Of a DNA stretch of 64,000 bases, positions 31,768 to 40,077 are shown piece by piece. The DNA is from Pseudomonadales bacterium (GTDB taxonomy: Bacteria > Pseudomonadota > Gammaproteobacteria > Pseudomonadales > Azotimanducaceae). How positions within the stretch are numbered: position 1 is the stretch's first letter; each line of letters starts with the position of its first letter. Both the position numbers and the translations under genes were made by a program. The stretch lies in NCBI GenBank assembly GCA_012103505.1, contig WLWP01000001.1:2232001-2296000 (forward strand), written 5' to 3'. The notes under the pieces were generated by a model that saw only the letters and a program-made list of their open reading frames with translations, was not told where the DNA came from and did no database searches.

Positions 31768-32571
31768 TTACTTGCTAACCGCGCCAGACATGCTGTCCGC
31801 GATGCTGTTGGCTGAGCCACCAGACTGTCCGACTCGTGCGCCAGAAGACTGGCCAACGTTGCCGTATACCGCTGCAGACGTGTTGCCTACTGGAGCAAAT
31901 ACACCCTTTGGACCCATGTCGCGACCAGCGAAGGTGTTCGCTTGGCTAATCGGTGCCATGTTGCTGCCTTGAACAAATACGTTGTTTTGTGGCAATTGGT
32001 TGGTGTTGTTGTTGATCATCGCAGGACCGTAGAAGGTCTGCTCGTCGTTACCTGCGCTGACGACAGTTGGTCCACCGCGCACACCAACTTCGTGACCGCG
32101 TGCAGATCCGAGAACAGTCGTGTCAGCTTCGTGACCCGCGTCTTGGCTCTGGTACTTGGTAGAAGTAAGCGTAGGTGTTGCAATTTGGAAGTCCAAGTCG
32201 ATTGCAGTGTCGTTGTCTTCTGTATGCGTGTAGTCGTTGTCTTCAGAAACGTCGCTATCTTCTGAATGCGTGTAGTAGCTCGCAACGTCATTGTCTTCAG
32301 ATGAGCGGTACCGTGTAGACACATCGTTGTCTTCGCTCGAGCGGTAGCTCGAGGTGACATCATTATCTTCAGAATGGCGCTTCGTCACATCTACCGCAAT
32401 GTCGTTGTCTTCGCTGTAAGAGCTAGACGCGGTGCGGTTGAAAGAGTCAGCGATTTTGATGGTGTCATCATCAGAGACACTTGATTGCCAGTGGCCATAG
32501 GGGTTTGCCTGTGCGGTTCCAGCGAGAACTAGACCAGCCAGGATGAGGGAAGGTGCAAATACTTTTTTCAT
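31768..32571 (-). CDS. Secreted E-D-N-D repeat protein 2
   Basis: 267 residues, the same length as protein 1 and collinear with it. The signal peptide ends A-Q-A and mature N-P-Y-G-H-W-Q-S is identical. Seven units (six [ST]-E-D-N-D, one S-E-D-S-D) occupy residues 53-122 with identical spacing. The C-terminal half shares Q-D-A-G-H-E-A-D-T-T-V-L-G, G-G-P-T-V-V-S-A-G-N-D and G-P-K-G-V-F. Differences are scattered through the protein. Probably a second subunit of the same surface structure, compare CsgA and CsgB. Function is inferred only. Confidence 0.78.
   Translation of the reverse strand: MKKVFAPSLILAGLVLAGTAQANPYGHWQSSVSDDDTIKIADSFNRTASSSYSEDNDIAVDVTKRHSEDNDVTSSYRSSEDNDVSTRYRSSEDNDVASYYTHSEDSDVSEDNDYTHTEDNDTAIDLDFQIATPTLTSTKYQSQDAGHEADTTVLGSARGHEVGVRGGPTVVSAGNDEQTFYGPAMINNNTNQLPQNNVFVQGSNMAPISQANTFAGRDMGPKGVFAPVGNTSAAVYGNVGQSSGARVGQSGGSANSIADSMSGAVSK
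32206..32415 (-). repeat. Repeat array coding for E-D-N-D units (protein 2)
   Basis: Seven GAAGACAACGAC-like units in the same spacing pattern as 30437-30646, coding residues 53-122. Confidence 0.8.
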
Positions 32572-32623
32572 TTCGATCTCCGTAAAGGGTTGTTTAATTT
32601 CGGCTATTGCTTACTGCCTTACT

Positions 32624-32657
32624 GATTAAGTAACGGTGGTCGCGATATGGGTTCAAA
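32624..32657 (-). promoter_or_regulatory. ECF-type promoter motif before repeat protein 2
   Basis: Minus strand: TTTGAACC, 15 bp, GTTACTTAATC. It lies about 53 bp before the ATG, in an otherwise empty 200-bp gap shared with the divergent dinB. Confidence 0.65.
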
Positions 32658-32773
32658 AGAAATTCAAAAGTATTTTTCGAGCCATCGCGGGAGACTTGTG
32701 AAGGTTCGAATTCAGTTTATTCAAGTACACTAACTACTGGTTAAAAACACAGTAATCCGCTATCCTGAACCGC

Positions 32774-34021
32774 ATGGACGCTTGGCCTCGAATCGTGTTA
32801 CACGCGGATATGGATGCGTTCTACGCCGCGGTAGAGCAGCGTGAAAACCCTGATCTCCGCGGCAAGCCTGTACTGATCGGTCCCAATAGCCATCGCGGCG
32901 TTGTCCTCACAGCAAGTTACGAAGCAAGACCCTATGGGGTTGGTAGTGCCATGCCGGTGGCAGAAGCACGCCGACGCTGTCCGCAAGCGGTTATGGTACC
33001 GCCCAACTTCGAGCTCTATCAGTCCATATCGCAGCAGGTCATGGACATCTTTGCCGATTTTTCCCCCTATGTAGAAGCGATCTCACTAGACGAGGCTTTT
33101 ATCGACATGACAGGGGCCACGCACTTTTTTGGCGCGCCAGCAGAGATGGGACGAAAAATCAAAGAAGCCGTTTACGATGCGACGGACCTGCACATTTCGG
33201 TCGGCGTCTCTAGCACCAAATATGTCGCCAAGGTTGCAAGCGCCCATGACAAACCTAATGGACTAACTGTCGTGCCACCGAGTCATGCCAAGGATTGGCT
33301 CGCACCCCAACCCATTCGCCGTCTTTGGGGCGTGGGTAAAAAGACAGGTCCCAAACTCGAAGCCCTAGGGCTTTACACAATCGGCGATATCGCAGACGCA
33401 GAACCCGAGTACCTATCACACCATCTCGGCCAAAGTGGCGCTCACTTTTACAACTTAGCCCATGCACGTGACCCTCGTCGAGTGACACGCGGACGAACGG
33501 CTAAAAGCATCGGCAGTGACCGCACTTTAAGCAAGGACGTGAGTCACAAGGACGATATCGTTCGCCACCTACACCGATCCGCCGAGCGCATAGCGAGGCG
33601 AGTGCGCGCAAAAGGTTATGTCGCGAACGGTCTACGCGTGCGTCTGAAGACAACTGAGTTCGAAATGCTGACAAGGCAGCGCAAGTTTTCTAAGCCCGCG
33701 GATACCGCAACTGAATTCTTAAAACTTGCCACTACTCTACTGGATGAATTTGATCATCCTGGCCCATTTCGTTTAGTCGGCATGACTGCCTTTGACCTCG
33801 ATTGGCAAGATGAAGCCAACCAGCTCGATCTTTTTGAGACAGGACGAGATCGCGATCTCGAACTTACCCTCGATGAAGTGACGAAGAAGTTTGGCTCAGA
33901 CACCGTTGTGCGAGCCCGCGATATGACGGGGCACGGAACCGTGTCAAAGAATGGCGTGAACTTAGATTATCTCGACTTTGTCGATGGTGAACGTGTTAGC
34001 TCTCCGGGCGGTGCAGACTAG
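32774..34021 (+). CDS. dinB: DNA polymerase IV (Y-family)
   Basis: 415 residues. V-L-H-A-D-M-D-A-F-Y-A-A-V-E-Q at the start and S-L-D-E-A-F-I-D-M-T near residue 105 hold the catalytic acidic residues; Y-E-A-R-P-Y-G-V and S-V-G-V-S-S-T-K-Y-V-A-K are Pol IV hallmarks. It is an error-prone translesion polymerase. It is somewhat longer than E. coli DinB (351), with a C-terminal extension that lacks a clear beta-clamp motif apart from N-Q-L-D-L-F, which fits one. Convergent with the subtilase operon, overlapping its last gene by 4 bp. Confidence 0.94.
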   Translation: MDAWPRIVLHADMDAFYAAVEQRENPDLRGKPVLIGPNSHRGVVLTASYEARPYGVGSAMPVAEARRRCPQAVMVPPNFELYQSISQQVMDIFADFSPYVEAISLDEAFIDMTGATHFFGAPAEMGRKIKEAVYDATDLHISVGVSSTKYVAKVASAHDKPNGLTVVPPSHAKDWLAPQPIRRLWGVGKKTGPKLEALGLYTIGDIADAEPEYLSHHLGQSGAHFYNLAHARDPRRVTRGRTAKSIGSDRTLSKDVSHKDDIVRHLHRSAERIARRVRAKGYVANGLRVRLKTTEFEMLTRQRKFSKPADTATEFLKLATTLLDEFDHPGPFRLVGMTAFDLDWQDEANQLDLFETGRDRDLELTLDEVTKKFGSDTVVRARDMTGHGTVSKNGVNLDYLDFVDGERVSSPGGAD

Positions 34022-35031
34022 TTGACGTACTCGAAACTAAAGCGACCGTCTTCTTCTGGCACAAATCTCAACGGGAACCCAACCGTCTTGTAGCGTCCTT
34101 TGTCCACATGCGTGATATGGACAACCGCTAACGTATGTTCAGATATGACTGATGGGTCTAGGCGAAACATGCCACCCGCGGAACGAACACCATCGGTAGG
34201 TTTCGCGTGACCGAGCTGTTGCCAGGCCGGCAGATCAATTTCTCGTCTCAACTGAGTGAGGTAGGCCTGGTCTGCATCAAGAACCATCTTGACCGCTTCG
34301 CCAGGTAATTGATCCCAGAGTGAGAAACCTCGATTAAAATCAAAGTTACCTGACTTCGACCATGACGAATGGTCACTCGTCCGATTTACCAATTGTCCAT
34401 CGCGGTAGGTACTCGTCGTTTTGGTGACAGACACATTCAAGCTCCAACTGCCCCACAACCCATACTGCTGGTATCGCTCTGGCCAGTATCGTGTGCAATC
34501 TGGTTGCTCCAAAAACATAGTATGGAAGGTGCCCTTACCCGCCGCCTTCTCTACGCGCGCACTGAGAAGCAATCCGTCATCAAATGACTGTCCACCGATC
34601 CGAATACGCGCGTCACCGCCTGGGTGCTCCACCTTGGTTTTGAACTTCTTCTTGATCGGGTCTTTGTCGAGCTTGGGTTTCTTCTTACTGCTGCTCCCAC
34701 CACCACCGCCCAATAGACCGCCCACGAGCTTACCAATCGCAGCATTCGCAGCCTTGCCAAGCATTTTGCCCATGAAGCTTTCCGCATTCCCTAGGTCCAG
34801 CGGCGCTGCTGCAAGTGGCGAGCCGCAACGTTCGGTGGCCGACATCCCAACCTGCCGCTCGATTCGGTCCAGGTTGAGCGCGACAATGGGATATTCGTCT
34901 GGCTCTGAATATTGGAAATCGCCCTTATCAACCGCAGCCCACGCAGGAAGTGCGGTGAGGGATGCTGAATCATTGGCAAACACGGGATTCAATATGGCAA
35001 AAAACACGAGAAAGACGGCGAATCGAATCAT
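34018..35031 (-). CDS. Secreted protein of unknown function, last gene of the ECF-subtilase operon
   Basis: 337 residues, not recognised. Signal peptide F-A-V-F-L-V-F-F-A-I-L-N-P-V-F-A, then a region that includes a glycine run followed by a lysine-rich stretch (about residues 104-135, G-G-L-L-G-G-G-G-G and K-K-K-P-K-L-D-K). The rest looks globular, with W-G-S-W-S-L-N-V-S-V and an alternating-strand C-terminus. It overlaps the subtilase gene by 4 bp and is probably co-expressed; it could be a substrate or partner of that protease. Confidence 0.7.
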   Translation of the reverse strand: MIRFAVFLVFFAILNPVFANDSASLTALPAWAAVDKGDFQYSEPDEYPIVALNLDRIERQVGMSATERCGSPLAAAPLDLGNAESFMGKMLGKAANAAIGKLVGGLLGGGGGSSSKKKPKLDKDPIKKKFKTKVEHPGGDARIRIGGQSFDDGLLLSARVEKAAGKGTFHTMFLEQPDCTRYWPERYQQYGLWGSWSLNVSVTKTTSTYRDGQLVNRTSDHSSWSKSGNFDFNRGFSLWDQLPGEAVKMVLDADQAYLTQLRREIDLPAWQQLGHAKPTDGVRSAGGMFRLDPSVISEHTLAVVHITHVDKGRYKTVGFPLRFVPEEDGRFSFEYVN

Positions 35032-36884
35032 TGCGTTTCTCCAAACAGTTCTGTCTCTGGTTCTTCTTGTTCACATTGAACGGCTGACGCCGTTCCCGCT
35101 TCGACCGCCTTGCAGGCATTGACCGCACCGCTGCCAAATTTTGTATCGGTCCCAACTTCGCCTAGGTCGTCTGCTTGGCTTGTGAGTATCGACGCCACCT
35201 CCTGACCACCAGCAAAGGGAATCAAGTCACGCATTAAGGCCGCAACACCGGAGACGTGGGCAGCTGCCCAACTGGTACCAGATGTCCAGGGATAACTTTT
35301 GCCATCTGGTGCTGTCGTTACGATGTCCACGCCCGGCGCAGCAAGATCGACATAATTTCCCTGGTTGGCATCGCGGTAAAGTTTGCCCTGCACATCGATT
35401 GCAGTTACTGCCAACACATCTGGTAAGGCGGCCGGGAAAGCTGGTTTTGCATTAACCCCGCCGTTACCGGCACCTGCTACAACTAATCTATTTTGTCGGG
35501 TCGCAAGGCTCACATAACGTTGCACCATAAGATCTGGGGGACCCGCGATGCTCATATTGATTATTTGCGCATCGTTGTTGATCGCGGCATCCAGGGCTTT
35601 CACGACCGCGCTGGTTCGACACTTAGCCCGCAATCCACCATCTACTGGATGACAAGCTTTTAGCGCGAGTAGCTGCGCAGCTGGTGCAACACCGTAGGCA
35701 CCTTGGGAATTGTCCGCTGCTGCAGCAATAATGGCGGCAACTGCCGTACCGTGTGCGTCGGGCGTAAACCCTTCGTCGGTAAAGTCTTCCGCAGCGACTC
35801 GGCCTTGGAGTTCAGGATGTTCCGTCGCGACACCCGTATCGATGATCGCAATCGTTTGGCTAGCTCCCTGGGTCGTATCATGGAGATAGAGCGCCCCGCT
35901 CTCCTTCGGACCGTATGCCATCGCCGCAAATGGATCAGTGTGCATGCCAGCCGCGGTTGTGTAGATATATTCTTTTTGAGCAGCAATCACCCGGCTATCG
36001 AGCGCGAGCAATCCAAGCACTCTTAAAATATCGTCAGCAGCGAAGAGCACGAGCGTCTCGGAGGACGACTTTAATTCTGCTTGGCTGACGATAGTGAGTT
36101 GGTATTCTGCGCTGACACTCGCGACATCGGCACTCGCCATCGCGGTAAGAACAACTCCAGGCACGTGTGCCGGTTCAACAGACTCCAGAGGAATACGCAC
36201 TTCGCGACACCCCTCGCTCACCACCAAGTCATAGTCCGTTGTATCTGCGGGAAGACGTTCTGCACTAAACGACGCAGTTCCCTGGTAGGTATCTGATACG
36301 TTTAACCTGAACTCGCCGTGTCGCTTCAGCGCGCGTCTACGTTGTTTGCGCTTATCTGCACCTGTCTTTTGTATGAGCTCAAGGTCTAGCGAAATGTCCG
36401 CCGCAAGCGCTTCTTGGCCAGAGCTGGCAAATGGTGCAGCGGCCACAGGAATCTCACACATGCCTGCACCCGTATCAGGGTCCTCTTCGTCAGGCGGTGT
36501 TTCTGGTCGTTTCTTGACGATTCGTGCTTTCACCGATCCTTCGCCGTTTAAGCCGTCCACCGTGCTATCAACCTGGATGAGCTGACAGACCGCGCTCTCA
36601 CAAGAAATTACACCTGGAGCGCCACAAATCTGTGCACCTTCGTTCCATTGTTGGTCTGTCATCTGAAATTGCACGAGGCTATTTCTACGACCGGCTTTAG
36701 ATACTCGGTAATTGGTCACCGCACTAGTTTCGATCCAAGTCGCAATGGTGACGCTTTCGTGCAATACAACCGATCGAGTCGGCGCAGGCATGGATATTGT
36801 GACGGGCTCTTGCCACGACTGTGCGAGCTCCTGTGCATAGACGGGGACCGAAAGAACTGTAATTGCGATCAGGAGGAGTTTCAT
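35028..36884 (-). CDS. Secreted subtilisin-family (S8) serine protease with long N-terminal region
   Basis: 618 residues. A signal peptide ends V-Y-A. The first about 330 residues are unassigned (Cys-containing, with a K/R-rich stretch near 180). The S8 catalytic domain follows: Asp in A-I-I-D-T-G-V, His in D-A-H-G-T-A-V-A, oxyanion Asn in A-G-A-G-N-G-G and Ser in S-G-T-S-W-A-A-A, so it should be active. It overlaps the next subtilase gene by 4 bp on the minus strand. Located in the ECF sigma operon, so likely induced by envelope or surface signals. Confidence 0.88.
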   Translation of the reverse strand: MKLLLIAITVLSVPVYAQELAQSWQEPVTISMPAPTRSVVLHESVTIATWIETSAVTNYRVSKAGRRNSLVQFQMTDQQWNEGAQICGAPGVISCESAVCQLIQVDSTVDGLNGEGSVKARIVKKRPETPPDEEDPDTGAGMCEIPVAAAPFASSGQEALAADISLDLELIQKTGADKRKQRRRALKRHGEFRLNVSDTYQGTASFSAERLPADTTDYDLVVSEGCREVRIPLESVEPAHVPGVVLTAMASADVASVSAEYQLTIVSQAELKSSSETLVLFAADDILRVLGLLALDSRVIAAQKEYIYTTAAGMHTDPFAAMAYGPKESGALYLHDTTQGASQTIAIIDTGVATEHPELQGRVAAEDFTDEGFTPDAHGTAVAAIIAAAADNSQGAYGVAPAAQLLALKACHPVDGGLRAKCRTSAVVKALDAAINNDAQIINMSIAGPPDLMVQRYVSLATRQNRLVVAGAGNGGVNAKPAFPAALPDVLAVTAIDVQGKLYRDANQGNYVDLAAPGVDIVTTAPDGKSYPWTSGTSWAAAHVSGVAALMRDLIPFAGGQEVASILTSQADDLGEVGTDTKFGSGAVNACKAVEAGTASAVQCEQEEPETELFGETQ

Positions 36885-38464
36885 TGTTGAGTCTCCTCAG
36901 GCGTAGACGCCAAATCAGGCACAGGTAGCGATAAGGTCATCAACGCGGTCTCACTCCCGCCTCCGGCGGCGACTTCCAGTTTCACTTCCCAGTCGGTAGA
37001 GCCGTAAAACCGAGTCACTAAATCATCGAACGAAATGGTCGCAAGGAGATCTGATCGCACTGGTTGTGCCACTTGTACAAGTTCCTGCCACTGGTAGGCG
37101 GCTGTGAGCATCTCGGCGTCTAGCGCAATCTGTTTTTTCGACTTCTTGGCGCGTCTCTTTTTCGGTTTTTTCCCCTGTGCAACTAACTCAGCATCGGTCG
37201 CACGCTCAATCATCTCTATAGTCACCGTACTTGCGACGGGACGAGCAAGCACCACACCTTTCTCAAAGCCTTGACCTTCGGCCACCCCGATAAGTTCGAC
37301 AAAGAGGGAATCGTTTTTTAGCGATAAATCTGCTTCTTCTAGCCGTGCAATAACTTGTTGACCCGGTTGGTGGCCCAAACCACGCACGAAATCTATGCTG
37401 CCGTATCCGGAAAGTTGGTCTATGCCAGCTGGTTCAATATCGGCAGCCGATTGCAAAAGAACACTTTTCAGCCCCTTCCCACCGAGTTCTGGTCGCAGAC
37501 TCTTGATGCGCGAAGCAACACCTGTCGCGATGGCCGCCGAAAAAGAAGTGCCGTTCGCACGATAGTAGTGCTCGCCCACGACGGCCTTCTCTGGCTCATA
37601 GTCAAGCGGTTCAGACATTTCAACAAAGTCTGTGTCTTCAGCCCGTAACGATAGGATATCCACTCCGGGGGCAAGCAGGTGCACAAGGTTGCCAAAATTT
37701 GAAAAGCCAGCCCGAACACCCTCTGTGGTGCTTGCACCTACAGCGAGTACACCAGGGAGACCGGCGTAACCAAACCTCTCGGCTGGAATACCGCGATTGC
37801 CCGAACTAACAATGATGAGCACGTCGTTCTCTTCGGCGTAAGTTGCTGCAGCTTTTTCGAGTTCTGTTATCAGCTCGCCGCCTAAGCTCAAGTTGATAAT
37901 TTGTGCGCCATTATCGACGGCATAGTAGATCGCGGCTGCGACATTAGAACTGCGTGCTTGGCCTGCAAAGTTAGCGACTTTCAAAGACATAATCTTCGCG
38001 TCAGGATTCACCGCCGCTATACCCACACCATTGTCCGTACAAGCCGCAATCACGCCCGCGATATGGGTGCCGTGCCCACTTTGATCCCAGGGATTGTTGT
38101 TGTCTTCCACAAAATTCCACCCGAGGAGATCATCAACGTAGCCATTCTTGTCGTCATCACGGCCATTGCGTTCTTCCCGTGGGTTCCACCACAGCTGTTC
38201 GGAGGCAAGATCCTCATGGGTGTAGTCGATGCCTGTATCGATGACCGCGACAATCACGGGTTCACCGCGCTGCTGCGGCGCCACATCGGCATAGACTCGT
38301 TGCTCTTCCACAGCCCACTGATCTGGGTACGGCTGCGACCAAGTCTCATCGCTATTCATATAGGGGTCGTCAGGCGCCGCAAAAGCCACGCTGAAACTGA
38401 ATAGCAGGCACCCGGTTAGCCAACAGATGCTGTGGTATCCGTTTTGTTGTCGCATCAATGACAT
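36881..38464 (-). CDS. Secreted subtilisin-family (S8) serine protease
   Basis: 527 residues. A signal peptide (L-L-F-S-F-S-V-A-F-A-A-P) leads directly into the catalytic domain, with Asp in A-V-I-D-T-G-I-D-Y, His in S-G-H-G-T-H-I-A-G, Asn in S-S-G-N-R-G and Ser in N-G-T-S-F-S-A-A. No I9-type prodomain is visible before the catalytic domain, which is unusual for an S8 protease. The C-terminal about 150 residues include a K/R-rich stretch (K-K-P-K-K-R-R-A-K-K). The anti-sigma gene lies 10 bp upstream. Confidence 0.9.
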   Translation of the reverse strand: MSLMRQQNGYHSICWLTGCLLFSFSVAFAAPDDPYMNSDETWSQPYPDQWAVEEQRVYADVAPQQRGEPVIVAVIDTGIDYTHEDLASEQLWWNPREERNGRDDDKNGYVDDLLGWNFVEDNNNPWDQSGHGTHIAGVIAACTDNGVGIAAVNPDAKIMSLKVANFAGQARSSNVAAAIYYAVDNGAQIINLSLGGELITELEKAAATYAEENDVLIIVSSGNRGIPAERFGYAGLPGVLAVGASTTEGVRAGFSNFGNLVHLLAPGVDILSLRAEDTDFVEMSEPLDYEPEKAVVGEHYYRANGTSFSAAIATGVASRIKSLRPELGGKGLKSVLLQSAADIEPAGIDQLSGYGSIDFVRGLGHQPGQQVIARLEEADLSLKNDSLFVELIGVAEGQGFEKGVVLARPVASTVTIEMIERATDAELVAQGKKPKKRRAKKSKKQIALDAEMLTAAYQWQELVQVAQPVRSDLLATISFDDLVTRFYGSTDWEVKLEVAAGGGSETALMTLSLPVPDLASTPEETQQ

Positions 38465-38474
38465 CCTGATCTCT

Positions 38475-39155
38475 CTAATATTTTGGTGCGGGTTGCACCA
38501 TCTGTGTTGCGGGGCTTGCCCGTAACAGATCGCTCACCAAGGTCATGTCAGTTTCTTCTGGCAAATCAATCTGATAAATCCCAAGGCTAGAAGGTCCAGC
38601 AACAATCGATCCATCGACAGATACTAAGAGCGTCCTTATGTCAGCTTCCGTGACACCCGGGGTGAATAAAATTTGCACATCAGCGTGCCCAGTCCCGCTG
38701 CTGCCAGAAACCGTGACAATATCATCGTCTTGGTCAGTCGCTGAATCTGTTGTCAGAAGTGCAGAACCAAGCGCGATGACCAGAACGAATTGTCCGGCGA
38801 TCGCAACCTTCGCAAGCGGTGGCATCGTCAGCCATTCGAGTCGAGCCAGAAGACCTGCAAAAAATCCTTCCTTCGTTTCTCTATTTACTTCTTGGACAAT
38901 GACCGGACGGGCGACCGCCTCTTCTTGCGTGACTGTATCTAGTTTGGCCATAACGCCATCAAGGATGGCTGGATTGAACACGGGTTCATCGTTGGTTTGT
39001 TCTGGGATGGTCTCAGCAAAAAGTCGAATTTCTTCGATCTCTTGTTGGCTGATCTCACCGCTGTCAATGAACGCCTGCACCGCTCTTGTTTCGTCGGAGG
39101 ACAAAGTCCCATTGACGAACCACGGCAATAATTCTTCTGCTTCCTGTCTAGTCAT
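38475..39155 (-). CDS. Membrane anti-sigma factor with propeptide-like periplasmic domain
   Basis: 226 residues. The cytoplasmic N-terminus (E-A-E-E-L-L-P-W-F-V-N-G-T-L-S) is the usual zf-HC2 anti-sigma opening but lacks the H-x3-C-x2-C zinc ligands. One membrane helix lies at about 114-134. The outer domain (157-222) reads V-Q-I-L-F-T-P-G-V-T-E-A-D-I-R-T-L-L and later G-P-S-S-L-G-I-Y, like subtilisin inhibitor/prodomain (I9-like) folds. It overlaps the sigma gene by 4 bp. I infer that the outer domain senses or inhibits the subtilases encoded downstream. Confidence 0.8.
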   Translation of the reverse strand: MTRQEAEELLPWFVNGTLSSDETRAVQAFIDSGEISQQEIEEIRLFAETIPEQTNDEPVFNPAILDGVMAKLDTVTQEEAVARPVIVQEVNRETKEGFFAGLLARLEWLTMPPLAKVAIAGQFVLVIALGSALLTTDSATDQDDDIVTVSGSSGTGHADVQILFTPGVTEADIRTLLVSVDGSIVAGPSSLGIYQIDLPEETDMTLVSDLLRASPATQMVQPAPKY

Positions 39156-39751
39156 GATGCTAACTCCACGACAGAGGGATCCAAGCCTGCTTCAACCATA
39201 AAGCCCATGAGTTGTTTCTTTGCGTGGTGCATTCTTGTCTTCACGGTATTAGTAGGACACTGCACGATCTCGGCAATCTCCGGGTAAGAACAACCATGGA
39301 AAAACGTCAACTCCACTACATCTCGATGTTCCGGCGACAACTTGGCAATGGCAGTTTTCAGCCCTTGTTTCAGTGTCTCCCGATCTCTCGATCCTGGTGG
39401 TGTCACTGATTCTTCAGCCGGTGCCTCCGGTGCGTCATCAATGTCTACAGTAACAAACTCTTTTCTTCGCACCGCGTTCAACGCGACATGTCGCGTGATA
39501 CCTAGTATCCAAGTACTGACTCGCGAACGGCCTTCGAATTTCGGTGCATGCTTCCAGATTTCTAGCATGACGTCGTTGGTAACCTCTTCTGCTTTCTCAT
39601 GGTCAGAAATCAGACGATAGGCATAACGGAATACACGTTCACCATACTTGGCAAAGAGTTGCTCAAAGGCTTTCTTGTCGCCTTCGCCGACAAGGGCGAC
39701 GAGGTCAAAGTCCTCGTTGGTCTCTAAATTTTCTTGTGCAACTTCTGACAT
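39152..39751 (-). CDS. ECF RNA polymerase sigma factor
   Basis: 199 residues. Region 2 is F-E-Q-L-F-A-K-Y-G-E-R-V-F-R-Y-A-Y-R-L and W-K-H-A-P-K-F-E-G; region 4 has C-S-Y-P-E-I-A-E-I-V and T-V-K-T-R-M-H-H-A-K-K. No C-terminal extension is present. First gene of a five-gene coupled operon: sigma, anti-sigma, two subtilases, secreted unknown. Its own promoter carries TTTGAACC-N15-GTGACTCATC, also found before the CsgG-like gene and both repeat-protein genes, so it probably autoregulates and controls those genes. Confidence 0.92.
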   Translation of the reverse strand: MSEVAQENLETNEDFDLVALVGEGDKKAFEQLFAKYGERVFRYAYRLISDHEKAEEVTNDVMLEIWKHAPKFEGRSRVSTWILGITRHVALNAVRRKEFVTVDIDDAPEAPAEESVTPPGSRDRETLKQGLKTAIAKLSPEHRDVVELTFFHGCSYPEIAEIVQCPTNTVKTRMHHAKKQLMGFMVEAGLDPSVVELAS

Positions 39752-39823
39752 GATCCCACTTGATCACCGTTCGTCTGATTTCACCCAAACACTTGTGCTC
39801 TTACACAACAAGCGTTCTCAAAG

Positions 39824-39856
39824 GATGAGTCACAGCCAACATCAAAAGGGTTCAAA
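39824..39856 (-). promoter_or_regulatory. ECF-type promoter motif before the sigma operon
   Basis: Minus strand: TTTGAACC, 15 bp, GTGACTCATC, 73 bp before the sigma ATG. The 326-bp gap 39752-40077 holds this, and a plus-oriented look-alike at 39949-39977 (TTTTGAACC, 15 bp, GTGTGG), but no gene. Confidence 0.68.
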
Positions 39857-40077
39857 AAAAGGAGTTGTTTGTTCAGAACTTCATCTCTACCCAGTATCTC
39901 TTTGATTTTTATTGTTTTTATTCAAAACCTTAAGAGTGGGCTTTAATTTTTGAACCTTCCCCAACTGAACAGTGTGGCGCTCCAGCTAGACACTGTAAAG
40001 GACCTTTCTCAACCTCTGATTAGCTTTTACCGTACCTAAAATTCACGTACATTGACCGGTTTTCAGCATTAAAAGAC

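Noticed and set aside
34421-35122. Long plus-strand open frame of 233 codons
   Set aside because: It is antisense to the secreted-protein and subtilase genes and has no recognisable domain.
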